From Polyangiaceae bacterium (GTDB lineage Bacteria > Myxococcota_A > Polyangia > Nannocystales > Nannocystaceae), in assembly GCA_026989935.1 (NCBI GenBank), contig JALSIN010000374.1:1-48724 (forward strand): a stretch of 48,724 bases of DNA. The letters are read 5' to 3'. A program made the translations under genes and the position numbers. The number at the start of each line of letters is the position of its first letter. Within the stretch, counting starts at the first letter, position 1. This document shows positions 9,556 through 17,565 of this stretch, in pieces. The notes beneath the pieces are model-generated. The model ran no database searches. It saw nothing but the letters and a program-made list of their open reading frames with translations, and had not been told where the DNA came from.

Positions 9556-10107
9556 TCAGGCGGGGCCCTTGGGTCCCTCGAAGCGTGCTCGTCGCGGCGG
9601 CGGTCCGTCGCCCCAGAGGACGGTCGCCTCGACGCGCACCCGGTCTTCGAGGCGCAGCGTGCCGGCCATGGCGCGAAACGGCCGGATCCCGAAGTTCGAC
9701 GGCACCAGCTCGAAGACGGCGATGGCCCCGCCCGCTTCCGCGCGCACGGTCCCGCGCACCGGCGCCGTCTTTCCGTGCAGGGCGAGCGATCCCTCGGCGA
9801 CGCCCCGGTCGAGATCGACGCGCCCCTGCCAGGACGCGGTCGGGCACCGCTCGACGGCCAGGACCTTCGAGCGCGCGTTGCGTTCGATCTCGTCGGTGTA
9901 GATCCGCGGCAACGGATCGGGATCCGCCCCCGGACGCGGCACGGCGCCGTCCACCGAAAGGCTCGTGAGGTCGAACCGTGCCTCGACCGCCCCGTCCCGG
10001 ATCTCGCCGTGGAAGCGCCCGAAGGACAGCCGCAGGTCGTGCCCCACCGCCGCCAGGAGGCCGCGCTTGAACGTAAAGACGTGGATCGTGGCGGCCAGGG
10101 GGGGCAT
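9556..10107 (-). CDS. YceI-like lipid/isoprenoid-binding domain protein
   Basis: 183 residues from the ATG at 10107 (MPPLAATIHVFTFKRGLLAA). The pattern of an N-terminal strand, GLLAAVGHDLRL, then GRFHGEI and FDLTSLSVDG, and later LHGKTAPVRGTV matches the YceI fold, a lipocalin-like barrel whose founding members bind polyisoprenoids. No signal peptide is visible, unlike classical periplasmic YceI. It starts 5 bases after the geranylgeranyl-reductase-like gene stop, so the two are almost certainly cotranscribed, which supports an isoprenoid or lipid link. The frame could extend to 10230, but that would run into the upstream gene and lacks family similarity. Confidence 0.72.
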   Translation of the reverse strand: MPPLAATIHVFTFKRGLLAAVGHDLRLSFGRFHGEIRDGAVEARFDLTSLSVDGAVPRPGADPDPLPRIYTDEIERNARSKVLAVERCPTASWQGRVDLDRGVAEGSLALHGKTAPVRGTVRAEAGGAIAVFELVPSNFGIRPFRAMAGTLRLEDRVRVEATVLWGDGPPPRRARFEGPKGPA

Positions 10108-10112
10108 GGGGC

Positions 10113-11243
10113 CTACAGGTGCGCCAGGAAGCGGCGCATGATCTCCTGCACCACCTGTGTTTGCGCCAGGTCCACGGCGCGGTCGAGCACACCCGTGCGA
10201 AGCAGGCGCCGGAAGGCGCGGCCGGCCCAAAACGACGGCGAGAAGGCGGCGGCGCAGCGTGCCGTGTAGATCTTCAAGGCGGCGGTCTCGGGCACCTTGC
10301 GCAACAGGATGTCGCGCAGGGCGTCGGCGGCCCAGATCCCCGAGCGCATCCCGAACGAGATCCCCTCACCGGTGGCCGGGTGGGTCATGCGCCCGGCCTC
10401 CCCCACGACCACGCGGCCGCGCGAGAACAGGCGCCCGATGTTGTACGTGTAGACGATGGGGTGGCCCTTCCAGGCGCCCACCGGCTCGGCCTCGCGCAGG
10501 CGGTCGGCGTAGTAGGCGTCGAGGAAGCGCTGGAACAACTCGCGGGCGTTTTTCTTCTCGCCGTCGCGATCCTCGTAGGTGATCCCGATGTTGACGCGCT
10601 CTTCGGTCTCGGGGAACAGCCAGCCGTAGTAGGGCTCGACCATGCGGTCGAAGATCATCTCGATGGCGCGCGGGCGAAACGGCACGTTCTTCCACCAGCC
10701 CATGATCGCGCGGATCTCCCGCTTGCGGCCGAGGTCGGTGCCCCACTTCGAGTGGGCGCCGTTGGCGATCACGGTGAAACGGGCCCGCACGGTGCGCCCG
10801 TCGGCGGCGGTCACGCCGCGAACGCGGCCGTGTTCTTCGAGGAGGGCCTTGGCCCGAAAGTGCGGCAGGAACCGCACACCCGCGTCCGTCGCGGCCTTGA
10901 AGATCTGGTAGTCCATGTCGCGGCGCAGGCAGATCACCGCCTGCGTCTTGCCGCCGGGGGCGTCGAGGAAGATGTCGCGCTTGCCCGGTGTGACCAGGCG
11001 GATCGCCGAGATCGGGTAGGCCAGGCGCTCGATGGCGCTCCAGACCCCGAGCTCCTGCACGGCCTTGATCCCCCGGGGCGAAAGGGCGCTGCCGCAGGTC
11101 TTGTCACGCGGGAAGTCGTGGGCATCGACGAGCACCACGTCTTCGACGCCGTTTTGGGCCAGGCGCAGGGCCGTCGCGGAGCCGGCGGGGCCAGCGCCGA
11201 CGACGACCACCTGTGCGTCGATGGTCTCGTGCGAGGTCGTCAT
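10113..11243 (-). CDS. geranylgeranyl-reductase-family FAD oxidoreductase
   Basis: 376-residue flavoprotein of the GGR/digeranylgeranylglycerophospholipid-reductase-like group. It has an N-terminal Rossmann FAD site VVVVGAGPAGSATALRLA (12-29), the family motif DKTCGSALSPRG, and the second FAD motif GEAGRMTHPATGEGISF near 290. Such enzymes saturate isoprenoid double bonds or hydroxylate and epoxidise lipids. ATG start with a good ribosome site (GAGGA, 4 bases upstream). It sits 24 bases after the SDR gene and 5 bases before the YceI-like gene, suggesting one operon. The substrate is unknown; context suggests a polycyclic or linear isoprenoid. Confidence 0.85.
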   Translation of the reverse strand: MTTSHETIDAQVVVVGAGPAGSATALRLAQNGVEDVVLVDAHDFPRDKTCGSALSPRGIKAVQELGVWSAIERLAYPISAIRLVTPGKRDIFLDAPGGKTQAVICLRRDMDYQIFKAATDAGVRFLPHFRAKALLEEHGRVRGVTAADGRTVRARFTVIANGAHSKWGTDLGRKREIRAIMGWWKNVPFRPRAIEMIFDRMVEPYYGWLFPETEERVNIGITYEDRDGEKKNARELFQRFLDAYYADRLREAEPVGAWKGHPIVYTYNIGRLFSRGRVVVGEAGRMTHPATGEGISFGMRSGIWAADALRDILLRKVPETAALKIYTARCAAAFSPSFWAGRAFRRLLRTGVLDRAVDLAQTQVVQEIMRRFLAHL

Positions 11244-11267
11244 GGAATCCTCGGGCGAACGGGGGGC

Positions 11268-12365
11268 TTACGTGGACGAGGGACGCGGAGTCGGCCGGGT
11301 CGCGGCGGGCGGACGCATCATGCCCTGGCGCGTGAAGAACTCGTAGGCGTCGGCCACGGCCTTTCGGATCGAGGTGGGGCGAAATCCGAGCTCGCGCTCG
11401 GCCTTGGAAGTGTCGGCGCGGCGCTGCATGCGGAGGATCGCGATGGCGCCGGGGGTCAGGCGCTGCGGGACGTTCGGGAAGTAGCGCGCGAGGACGCCGG
11501 CGTACAGGCCCGTCATACCGGCCATCAGGCGCCCGGGGATCCGCAGCTTCGGGCGCCGCCCGCCGGCGACGGCCTCGAAGTGGTCGAGCAGGTCGTCGAG
11601 GGTCTGGAAGGCGGTGGCGAAGATGTACTTGTGGCCGCGACGGCCGCGCTGCATCGCGAGCAGGTGCCCCTGCACGATGTCGTCGGCGGCCACGAAGGGG
11701 AACCCCCCCGGCACGTAGGCGCGCAGCTTGCCGTTGACGTAGTCGCAAAACGTGCGGCCCAGGCGGGACGGGATGTAGTCGTGGGGGCCGACGATGGCGC
11801 AGCTCGTGGCGATGACCACGTCGAGCCCCTCGGCGACGAACTTGAGGGCCTCGTGCTCGGCCTGTGCCTTCGTGCGGGCGTAGGGGAGCACCTGGCCGAA
11901 CGGGTAGAACGGCATGTCCTCGTTCGAGGGGCGGGTGGGGTCTTCGGGGTCGTAACCCACGGCCGAGAAGGAGCCCGACAGGACCACGCGCTCGACGTCG
12001 TATTCGAGGGCGGCCTGCAGGACGTTGCGCGTGCCGAGCACGTTCGTCTCGAACAGTTCGCGGTACTCCCCGGCGCTGGGGCTGAGCGTGGAGATCTTGG
12101 CGGCCACGTGGAACACGTGGGTGCAGCCGCGCAGGTGGCGGCGCAGGGTGTCGAGGTCGCGGATGTCGCCCTCGACGACCTCGATGGGCAGGCCTTCGAG
12201 GCCGCGGTTGTCGTCGCCGGGGCGGGCGAGCGCCCGGACCTCGTGGCCCTCGTCGAGCAGCCGTCGCACCAGGTTCGCGCCGAGGTGGCCGGCACCGCCG
12301 GTCACGAAGATGCGTCCCATGCGCTTGGGGTCCACCACGACGGGGTTTGGGCTCGTTTCGCTCAC
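11268..12365 (-). CDS. NAD(P)-dependent epimerase/3-beta-HSD-like short-chain dehydrogenase
   Basis: 365-residue extended SDR. The dinucleotide site is FVTGGAGHLGANLVRRLL, the active site is VVLSGSFSAVG plus YARTK (Tyr-xxx-Lys), and the sequence resembles the HpnA / 3-beta-hydroxysteroid dehydrogenase branch (EVVEGDIRDLDTLRRHLRGC, FHVAAK, NVLGTRNVL). Possible roles are oxidation/decarboxylation or reduction at a steroid 3-position, or a hopanoid-linked sugar change. The GTG at 12365 gives a 15-residue lead before the first strand; the ATG at 12320 (MGRIFVTGG) is an alternative start. It is the first gene of a three-gene minus-strand unit and lies 54 bases downstream of the TetR gene. Confidence 0.87.
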   Translation of the reverse strand: MSETSPNPVVVDPKRMGRIFVTGGAGHLGANLVRRLLDEGHEVRALARPGDDNRGLEGLPIEVVEGDIRDLDTLRRHLRGCTHVFHVAAKISTLSPSAGEYRELFETNVLGTRNVLQAALEYDVERVVLSGSFSAVGYDPEDPTRPSNEDMPFYPFGQVLPYARTKAQAEHEALKFVAEGLDVVIATSCAIVGPHDYIPSRLGRTFCDYVNGKLRAYVPGGFPFVAADDIVQGHLLAMQRGRRGHKYIFATAFQTLDDLLDHFEAVAGGRRPKLRIPGRLMAGMTGLYAGVLARYFPNVPQRLTPGAIAILRMQRRADTSKAERELGFRPTSIRKAVADAYEFFTRQGMMRPPAATRPTPRPSST

Positions 12366-12419
12366 CGGCGGTTTGGTACCACCGTTGGGACGGGCGCGTA
12401 CAGCGCAACGTGCGTCGCG

Positions 12420-13118
12420 TCACAGGTTCGTGCGGGCGGGCAGGCGGGCGAGAGCCTCGTCGATCCGGTCGCGCCGCACGAAGGCGCGCACGAGCTGCGC
12501 GAGGGTGCGCTCGACGACGGTGTCCGGGGGCGTGCGGCCGCCGCCGCGCGCCCACAGGGCCAGGCGCACCTGGCTGATCGCGGTGGTGGTGCGGGCGCAC
12601 GTCTCCGGGTCGTCCGGCTCGAACAGGCCGCGCTCGATCCCCTCGGCGAAGGTCTGGGTCATCATGGCGAGCCCGGCCTTCCAGGCCCGCGTCTGGGCAG
12701 GGGTGCGCAGCGCGTCGGTGGTGCCCCAGGGCACGCCCTCCCGCAGCTCGAGGCGCAAGAAGGTGGGGTGGCGCATGTGGAAGCGCAGGTAGCGCTCGAT
12801 CCCGAAGCACAGGCGTTCGAGCGGGTCGGCGGGGAGCGTGGAGGCTCCGCCCAGGACCTCGCGCAGGAGGGCGGCGAGGCGGGCCTCCTGGACGGCGCAG
12901 AAGATCTCCCACTTGCCCGGAAACGCGCCGTAGAGCGTGGTCAGGGACACCCCCGCGTCGCGGGCCAGGTCCTGGACCTTCGTGGCGTCGTACCCCTGAT
13001 CGGCGAACGCACGTTCTGCGGCCTCGAGGATCGCCGCACGGTACCGCGCGCGCCGCGTGGGCTCCGTCCCGGCGTGGCCGTGGTCGGGGGGCTTGGGCGG
13101 GTCGGATCCGGTTGACAC
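12420..13118 (-). CDS. TetR/AcrR-family transcriptional regulator
   Basis: 232 residues. After a polar N-terminal tail comes the TetR DNA-binding domain (about 23-70): AAERAFADQGYDATKVQDLA, then the recognition-helix region GVSLTTLYGAFPGKWEIF. The C-terminal ligand domain is helical and not diagnostic. GTG start. It is transcribed away from the Rieske/ALDH/GMC operon, and a perfect palindrome lies in the 101-base space between them, so it most likely represses that operon and itself. The SDR/flavoprotein/YceI genes follow downstream on the same strand and might be read through from its promoter. Confidence 0.92.
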   Translation of the reverse strand: MSTGSDPPKPPDHGHAGTEPTRRARYRAAILEAAERAFADQGYDATKVQDLARDAGVSLTTLYGAFPGKWEIFCAVQEARLAALLREVLGGASTLPADPLERLCFGIERYLRFHMRHPTFLRLELREGVPWGTTDALRTPAQTRAWKAGLAMMTQTFAEGIERGLFEPDDPETCARTTTAISQVRLALWARGGGRTPPDTVVERTLAQLVRAFVRRDRIDEALARLPARTNL

Positions 13119-13151
13119 GGCGCGCTCGGTCGCATACTACGCCGATCATCG

Positions 13152-13171
13152 AGCGGAATCGTTATTCCGCT
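13152..13171. promoter_or_regulatory. putative TetR operator (perfect palindrome)
   Basis: AGCGGAAT-CGTT-ATTCCGCT: two perfect 8-base arms with a 4-base spacer, 34 bases upstream of the TetR GTG and 49 bases upstream of the Rieske ATG. It is more AT-rich than its surroundings. A TAGTAT-like -10 for the TetR gene lies next to it (minus strand, 13135-13140). The position between divergent genes is typical for TetR autoregulation. Confidence 0.65.
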
Positions 13172-13219
13172 TCAAATCGCGGCCTCGCCGCCGCGGATCG
13201 CCAGAAACGGATCGTTGCC

Positions 13220-14368
13220 ATGCCCGACACCGCCCCACCACCGCCCGACTTCGCAAGCGCCCGCAACCGGCGGCAACGGGCCCGCGCCGCGGGCATGGAC
13301 CCGAACTACTGGTACGCCGTGGGGCGCTCGTCGGACCTGCGCAGGGGGCAGGTGCTCGCCACCCGGTTTTGGGGGCAGGACATCGCGGTGTTTCGCGGCG
13401 ACGACGGCCGGGTGCGGGCGGTGGAGGACCGCTGCGCCCACCGGCACATCAAGCTGTCGAAGGGCGAGGTCGTCGGCTGCAAGCTGGTCTGTCCCTACCA
13501 CGGCTGGGAGCACGACGGCGACGGCAACGTCAAGATCCCCCACGAGTTGTTCGGTCGGCCCGAACCGAAGCTGCGGATCCAGAGCCTGCCGGTGAAGGAG
13601 CGCTACGGGCTCATCTTCATCTTCCCGGGCGACCGCGCCCTCGCCACGGTGCGGGACGTGCCCACGATCCCGGAACTCGAAGGCGACGACCCGTGGCCGC
13701 ACGCCATCGTGCAGTTCGACTGCGAGGGGCACTTCTCCATGCTCCTCGAGAACGTCAGCGACTTTACGCACGGCTTCTTGCACCGCAAGTACCAGCCCTT
13801 CTACGGCCAGGACCTGTTGCGGGTCGAGTCGTACGACGACCGTGTGGAGGTGGAATACGCGACGAAGGTGGCGGCGGGCCGCCTGCAAAACGCCTTCGTG
13901 CGCCGGTTGCCCACCGACCGCAACCGGATGCTCGCCTGCTACGACTATCCCTATCACTGGTCCAACACGGACGATCGGATCAAGCACTTCCTGTTCACCC
14001 TGCCCAGGGACGAGCGCAGCAACCGGCACATCTTCATCTTCTACCTGCGCCCCGACGGCATGAAGCTGCCGGGCGTGCCGGGGCGGCTGCCGCGGCCCGT
14101 CCTGCGGGCGATGATGGCGTTCGCCCGGCGGTTTACCCTCGAACCCCTGCTCGGGCAGGACGTGTGGGTCCTCGGCCACGAGCAGGTGGGCTGGGACCGC
14201 CACCACGACAAGCCGGCGCCGGAGCTTAGCCCGGTGGTCAAGGCGTTCCAGGATCTTACGATCCGCAAGTGGCAGGCGTACCTCGACACGAAGGCCCGGT
14301 CCGAGGCCGCGGCGATGCGGCCCCGCGGGCGCCCGGCGGCCGGTCCCTGCGCGGAGGCGCCGTCGTGA
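13220..14368 (+). CDS. Rieske non-heme iron oxygenase, alpha subunit type
   Basis: 382 residues from the ATG at 13220. The Rieske [2Fe-2S] ligands are Cys72-x-His74 and Cys91-x2-His94 (RCAHRHIKL and CPYHGWEHDGDG). The mononuclear iron site is ENVSDFTHGFLHRKY, with Asp181, His184 and His188. The C-terminal part (LEPLLGQDVWVLGHEQVGWD) resembles the single-component oxygenases that act on chlorophylls, steroids or choline-like substrates rather than two-subunit ring dioxygenases. No ferredoxin or reductase gene is beside it. It is translationally coupled (4-base overlap) to an aldehyde dehydrogenase, which suggests methyl or alcohol carbons are oxidised to acids, as in SdmA-type sterol C-4 demethylation; this is inference. 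An upstream in-frame ATG at 13112 overlaps the TetR gene and is unlikely. Confidence 0.92.
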   Translation: MPDTAPPPPDFASARNRRQRARAAGMDPNYWYAVGRSSDLRRGQVLATRFWGQDIAVFRGDDGRVRAVEDRCAHRHIKLSKGEVVGCKLVCPYHGWEHDGDGNVKIPHELFGRPEPKLRIQSLPVKERYGLIFIFPGDRALATVRDVPTIPELEGDDPWPHAIVQFDCEGHFSMLLENVSDFTHGFLHRKYQPFYGQDLLRVESYDDRVEVEYATKVAAGRLQNAFVRRLPTDRNRMLACYDYPYHWSNTDDRIKHFLFTLPRDERSNRHIFIFYLRPDGMKLPGVPGRLPRPVLRAMMAFARRFTLEPLLGQDVWVLGHEQVGWDRHHDKPAPELSPVVKAFQDLTIRKWQAYLDTKARSEAAAMRPRGRPAAGPCAEAPS

Positions 14369-15954
14369 ACCGCCCGGTGGCCGTCGGGGCGCCGCAGGGC
14401 GTGCTGCGCTGTGTCGCGCCCGCCACGGGTGCGGTCCTGGGGACCGTGCCCATCGACGACGCGGCCTCGGTGCGCGCAGCCGTGGCGCGGGCGCGGGCGG
14501 CCCAGGCCGGGTTTCGTCACACGAACCTCGACGCCCGGGCGCGCCTGCTGGGGCGGCTTGCCGACGCCATCGTCGATCGCATCGAGACGATCTGCGAGTG
14601 GGTGCTGACGGACGCGGGCAAGACCCGCGAGCATGCCCTCATGGGCGAGGTGTGGCCGGTTCTCGAAAAGCTGCGCTGGACGATCCGGCACGGCGCCCGC
14701 CATCTCGCCCCGGAGCCGGTCTCGGCCGGGCTGTTCGTGCACAAGCGCGCGCGCCTCGAGTACCACCCGCTTGGCGTCGTGGGCGCCATCGTGCCGTGGA
14801 ACTACCCGTTCCAGAACCTCCTCGGCCCGGTGATCACGGGGCTTTTCACCGGCAACGCCGTGGTCGTCAAGCCCTCGGAGCACGTGGCCTGGTCGTCCGA
14901 GAAGATCGCCCGGCTCGTGCGGGGGGTCTTGCGGGACGCGGGGTACGATCCGGATCTCGTGCAGATCGTGCAGGGGGAGGGGCCCACCGGCCGGGCGCTC
15001 ATCGAGGCGGGGATCGACGGATTGTTGTTCATCGGCTCGGTGCAAAACGGCAAGAAGGTGCTGGCCGCGGCGGCCGAGCGCGTGATCCCGGTGGTGCTCG
15101 AGCTCGGTGGCAAGGATCCCTTCATCGTGTGCGACGACGCGGACCTCGAACAGGCCCTCCACGCCGCGATGGCGGGCTGCTTCATCTCGGCGGGCCAAAA
15201 CTGCGTGGCGGCCGAGCGCCTTTTGGTCCACCAGGCCGTCTACGACGACTTCGTGGAGAAGCTCGGCGCCAAGGTGCGTGCCTTGCGGCAGGCGCCGCCG
15301 TCCCTCGACGCCGTGGTGGACGTGGGGGCCTCGACGACCCCGGCCCAGCGCGCCATCGTCGAGCGCCTGGTGGACGACGCCGTGGCCCGGGGCGCGCGCG
15401 TGGTCGCCGGCGGACCGCAGGCCCCGCGGCCGGCCGAGGGCACGTTCTATCCGCCGACGCTGCTGGCCGACGTGGACCCGTCCATGGCGATCTTCCGCGA
15501 GGAGGTGTTCGGCCCGGTCCTGTGCGTGACGAAGGTGGTGGACGACGAGCAGGCCATCGAACTGGCGAACGCCACGGACTACGGGCTCGGTGCCTCCGTG
15601 TTCTCGAAGGATCTCGCGCGCGCCCGGCGGATCGCCGAGCGGATCGAGGCCGGGATGGTCACGATCAACGACTTCGGCGGGATGTCCTACATGGCGCAGG
15701 AGCTTACCTTCGGTGGGGTCAAGGCGTCGGGGTACGGGCGCATGAACGGCCGGGACGGCCTGCGGGCCTTCTGTCGGCAAAAGTCCGTGTTGGACGAACC
15801 GGTGGCGCTGGGGATCGCACACGAGCTGTTCCCCGTCGCGCCCGGCGATTACGGGCGCATGCTCGGGGTCGTGCGCCTGTTGTACGGCCGCGGTCCGTTG
15901 CGGCGCCTGCGGGGCGCGGCGCGGCTGTTGCGAAGGATCGGGCCTTCGTCATGA
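14365..15954 (+). CDS. aldehyde dehydrogenase, membrane-associated type
   Basis: 529 residues. NAD(P)-dependent oxidation of an aldehyde to an acid. Motifs: VPWNYPFQ with Asn147, ELGGKDP with Glu246, and SAGQNC with nucleophile Cys280, then EEVFGPVL and the C-terminal EL/TFGGVKASGYGR. Beyond the catalytic core there is a roughly 40-residue basic and hydrophobic tail (MLGVVRLLYG, LRGAARLLRR), which could anchor it to the membrane as in long-chain fatty aldehyde dehydrogenases. The GTG start overlaps the Rieske stop (GTGA) and the stop overlaps the GMC start (ATGA), so all three are translated together. Confidence 0.93.
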   Translation: MNRPVAVGAPQGVLRCVAPATGAVLGTVPIDDAASVRAAVARARAAQAGFRHTNLDARARLLGRLADAIVDRIETICEWVLTDAGKTREHALMGEVWPVLEKLRWTIRHGARHLAPEPVSAGLFVHKRARLEYHPLGVVGAIVPWNYPFQNLLGPVITGLFTGNAVVVKPSEHVAWSSEKIARLVRGVLRDAGYDPDLVQIVQGEGPTGRALIEAGIDGLLFIGSVQNGKKVLAAAAERVIPVVLELGGKDPFIVCDDADLEQALHAAMAGCFISAGQNCVAAERLLVHQAVYDDFVEKLGAKVRALRQAPPSLDAVVDVGASTTPAQRAIVERLVDDAVARGARVVAGGPQAPRPAEGTFYPPTLLADVDPSMAIFREEVFGPVLCVTKVVDDEQAIELANATDYGLGASVFSKDLARARRIAERIEAGMVTINDFGGMSYMAQELTFGGVKASGYGRMNGRDGLRAFCRQKSVLDEPVALGIAHELFPVAPGDYGRMLGVVRLLYGRGPLRRLRGAARLLRRIGPSS

Positions 15955-17549
15955 GCGAGACCTTCGACTACATCGTCGTCGGCGGCGGGGCGGCCGGTTG
16001 CGTGGTGGCCGGGCGGCTGGCCGAGCGCAAGGCCGGCCGGATCCTGCTGCTGGAGGCGGGCCCGCGGCCGGAGGACCACCCGGAGACCCTGTCGGCCGAC
16101 GGCTACAAGCACGCCTTCGTCAACGACGCGCTGTTTTGGGATCGGTTCACCGTGCCGCAGGGCGCGGCGGGCAACCAGCGCTTCTTCGTGGGGACGGGCC
16201 GGGTGCTGGGCGGCAGCGCGGCCGTCAACGGCATGGTCTACACGCGCGGCGATCGGCGCGACTTCGACGCCTGGCCGCCGGGATGGCGCTTCGACGACGT
16301 ACGCCCGGACTACGAGGCCCTCGAGGCTCGTCTGGCTCCGCGGCCGCGGCCGCCCACCCGGTGGACGGAAGCGTGCATCGACGCCGCGACGGCCCGGGGG
16401 CTTCGCCGGTGCGACGACCTCAACGCGGGAGACCTGGGAGGCGTCATCGGCTACGAGCCCATGACCTACGACGGGGACCGGCGCCGAAACTCCTACGTCG
16501 CCTTCGTGGCGGAGCCGGGGCCGTTCGAGAACCTGGAGATCCGCACGAACGCGCGCGTGCACCGCCTGGAGTTCGGGGGCGAGGACGGCCGGCGTGCCGT
16601 GGCCGTCCACTACGAGCGCGACGGTCGCGTGGTACGGGCGCGGGTGCGCGGCGAGGTGATCCTCGCGGCCGGGGCCCTCGAGACGCCGAAGATCCTCATG
16701 CTGTCGGGGGTGGGCGCCGGCCAGGCGCTGCGCTTCGTGGGGATCGAGCCGCGCGTCGAGAACGAGGGGGTCGGGCGCAACCTCCACGACCATCCGAACG
16801 TCCCGCTGTTCTTCTGGTCGCGGCACGTCGTGGACTGCCTGTACCCGCAGATCTACAGCTTCCGCCGCACCTACGCCGCGGCGCCGCTGCCCGCGGGCCA
16901 GCCCGACACCTGCTTCGTGTTCTGGCCCGCGCCGTCGGCCATGAAGGAGGCCGTCCAGCGCATGCTTCCCGGCAAGGTGCTGCCGCCGAAGATCTACCAC
17001 GGCCCGGGCAAGCTGCTGTTGCGCAAGGCGGTGGGGGCCTTGTTCGACACGCCGCCGGCGGCGCGCATGGTGGATCACCTCTACGGCATCGTGGTGATCC
17101 TCGGCAAGCCGCGCAGCCGCGGGTCCGTACGCCTGGCCGGCCCGAGCGCGGACACCCCGGCGGTGATCGACCCCGCCTACCTGTCGCACCCGGAGGACCT
17201 GGCGACGATGGTCGAGGGCGTGCGCTTCGCTCGGAGCCTCGCGCGTGCGGGCACGCTCGAGTCGTGGACGCGGGCCGAGCTGCTGCCGGGGCCGCTCGTG
17301 CGCGACGACGAGGCCATCGCGCGTTTCGTGGAGAAACAGGCGATCACGACCTACCACTTCGCCGGCACGTGCAGCATGGGCACGTCGGACGCGCACCCGG
17401 TGACCCCGCGCCTGCGCCTGCGGGGCACGCACAACGTCCGGATCGCCGACGCCTCGGCGATCCCGGAGACGCCGGTGTCGGCCCTGCAGGCGCCGAGCAT
17501 GCTCGTGGGATATCGGGCCGCCACGTACCTGCTCGAAGACCGGCCGTAG
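15951..17549 (+). CDS. GMC-family FAD-dependent alcohol oxidoreductase
   Basis: 532 residues. Glucose-methanol-choline family: FAD site YIVVGGGAAGCVVAGRLAE, GTGRVLGGSAAVNGMVYTRG, ILAAGALETPKILMLSGVG. The catalytic histidine is His469 in TTYHFAGTCSMG. The second active-site position, usually His or Asn (as in NTNAP), appears to be Gln513 here (SALQAPSML), which is unusual. Long-chain or steroid alcohol oxidation would fit the operon, where the GMC enzyme would make the aldehyde or ketone handled by the aldehyde dehydrogenase and Rieske enzyme. It is the last gene of the coupled rightward operon and converges on the MCE gene with only 16 bases between stops. Confidence 0.92.
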   Translation: MSETFDYIVVGGGAAGCVVAGRLAERKAGRILLLEAGPRPEDHPETLSADGYKHAFVNDALFWDRFTVPQGAAGNQRFFVGTGRVLGGSAAVNGMVYTRGDRRDFDAWPPGWRFDDVRPDYEALEARLAPRPRPPTRWTEACIDAATARGLRRCDDLNAGDLGGVIGYEPMTYDGDRRRNSYVAFVAEPGPFENLEIRTNARVHRLEFGGEDGRRAVAVHYERDGRVVRARVRGEVILAAGALETPKILMLSGVGAGQALRFVGIEPRVENEGVGRNLHDHPNVPLFFWSRHVVDCLYPQIYSFRRTYAAAPLPAGQPDTCFVFWPAPSAMKEAVQRMLPGKVLPPKIYHGPGKLLLRKAVGALFDTPPAARMVDHLYGIVVILGKPRSRGSVRLAGPSADTPAVIDPAYLSHPEDLATMVEGVRFARSLARAGTLESWTRAELLPGPLVRDDEAIARFVEKQAITTYHFAGTCSMGTSDAHPVTPRLRLRGTHNVRIADASAIPETPVSALQAPSMLVGYRAATYLLEDRP

Positions 17550-17565
17550 TCGCGGCGCGGCGGCC

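Noticed and set aside
5191-10269. Very long open frame on the plus strand (about 1700 codons)
   Set aside because: Runs antisense to aroA, the porin gene and the YceI-like gene and across the kinase gene; composition is that of high-GC shadow frames, and real genes explain each part.
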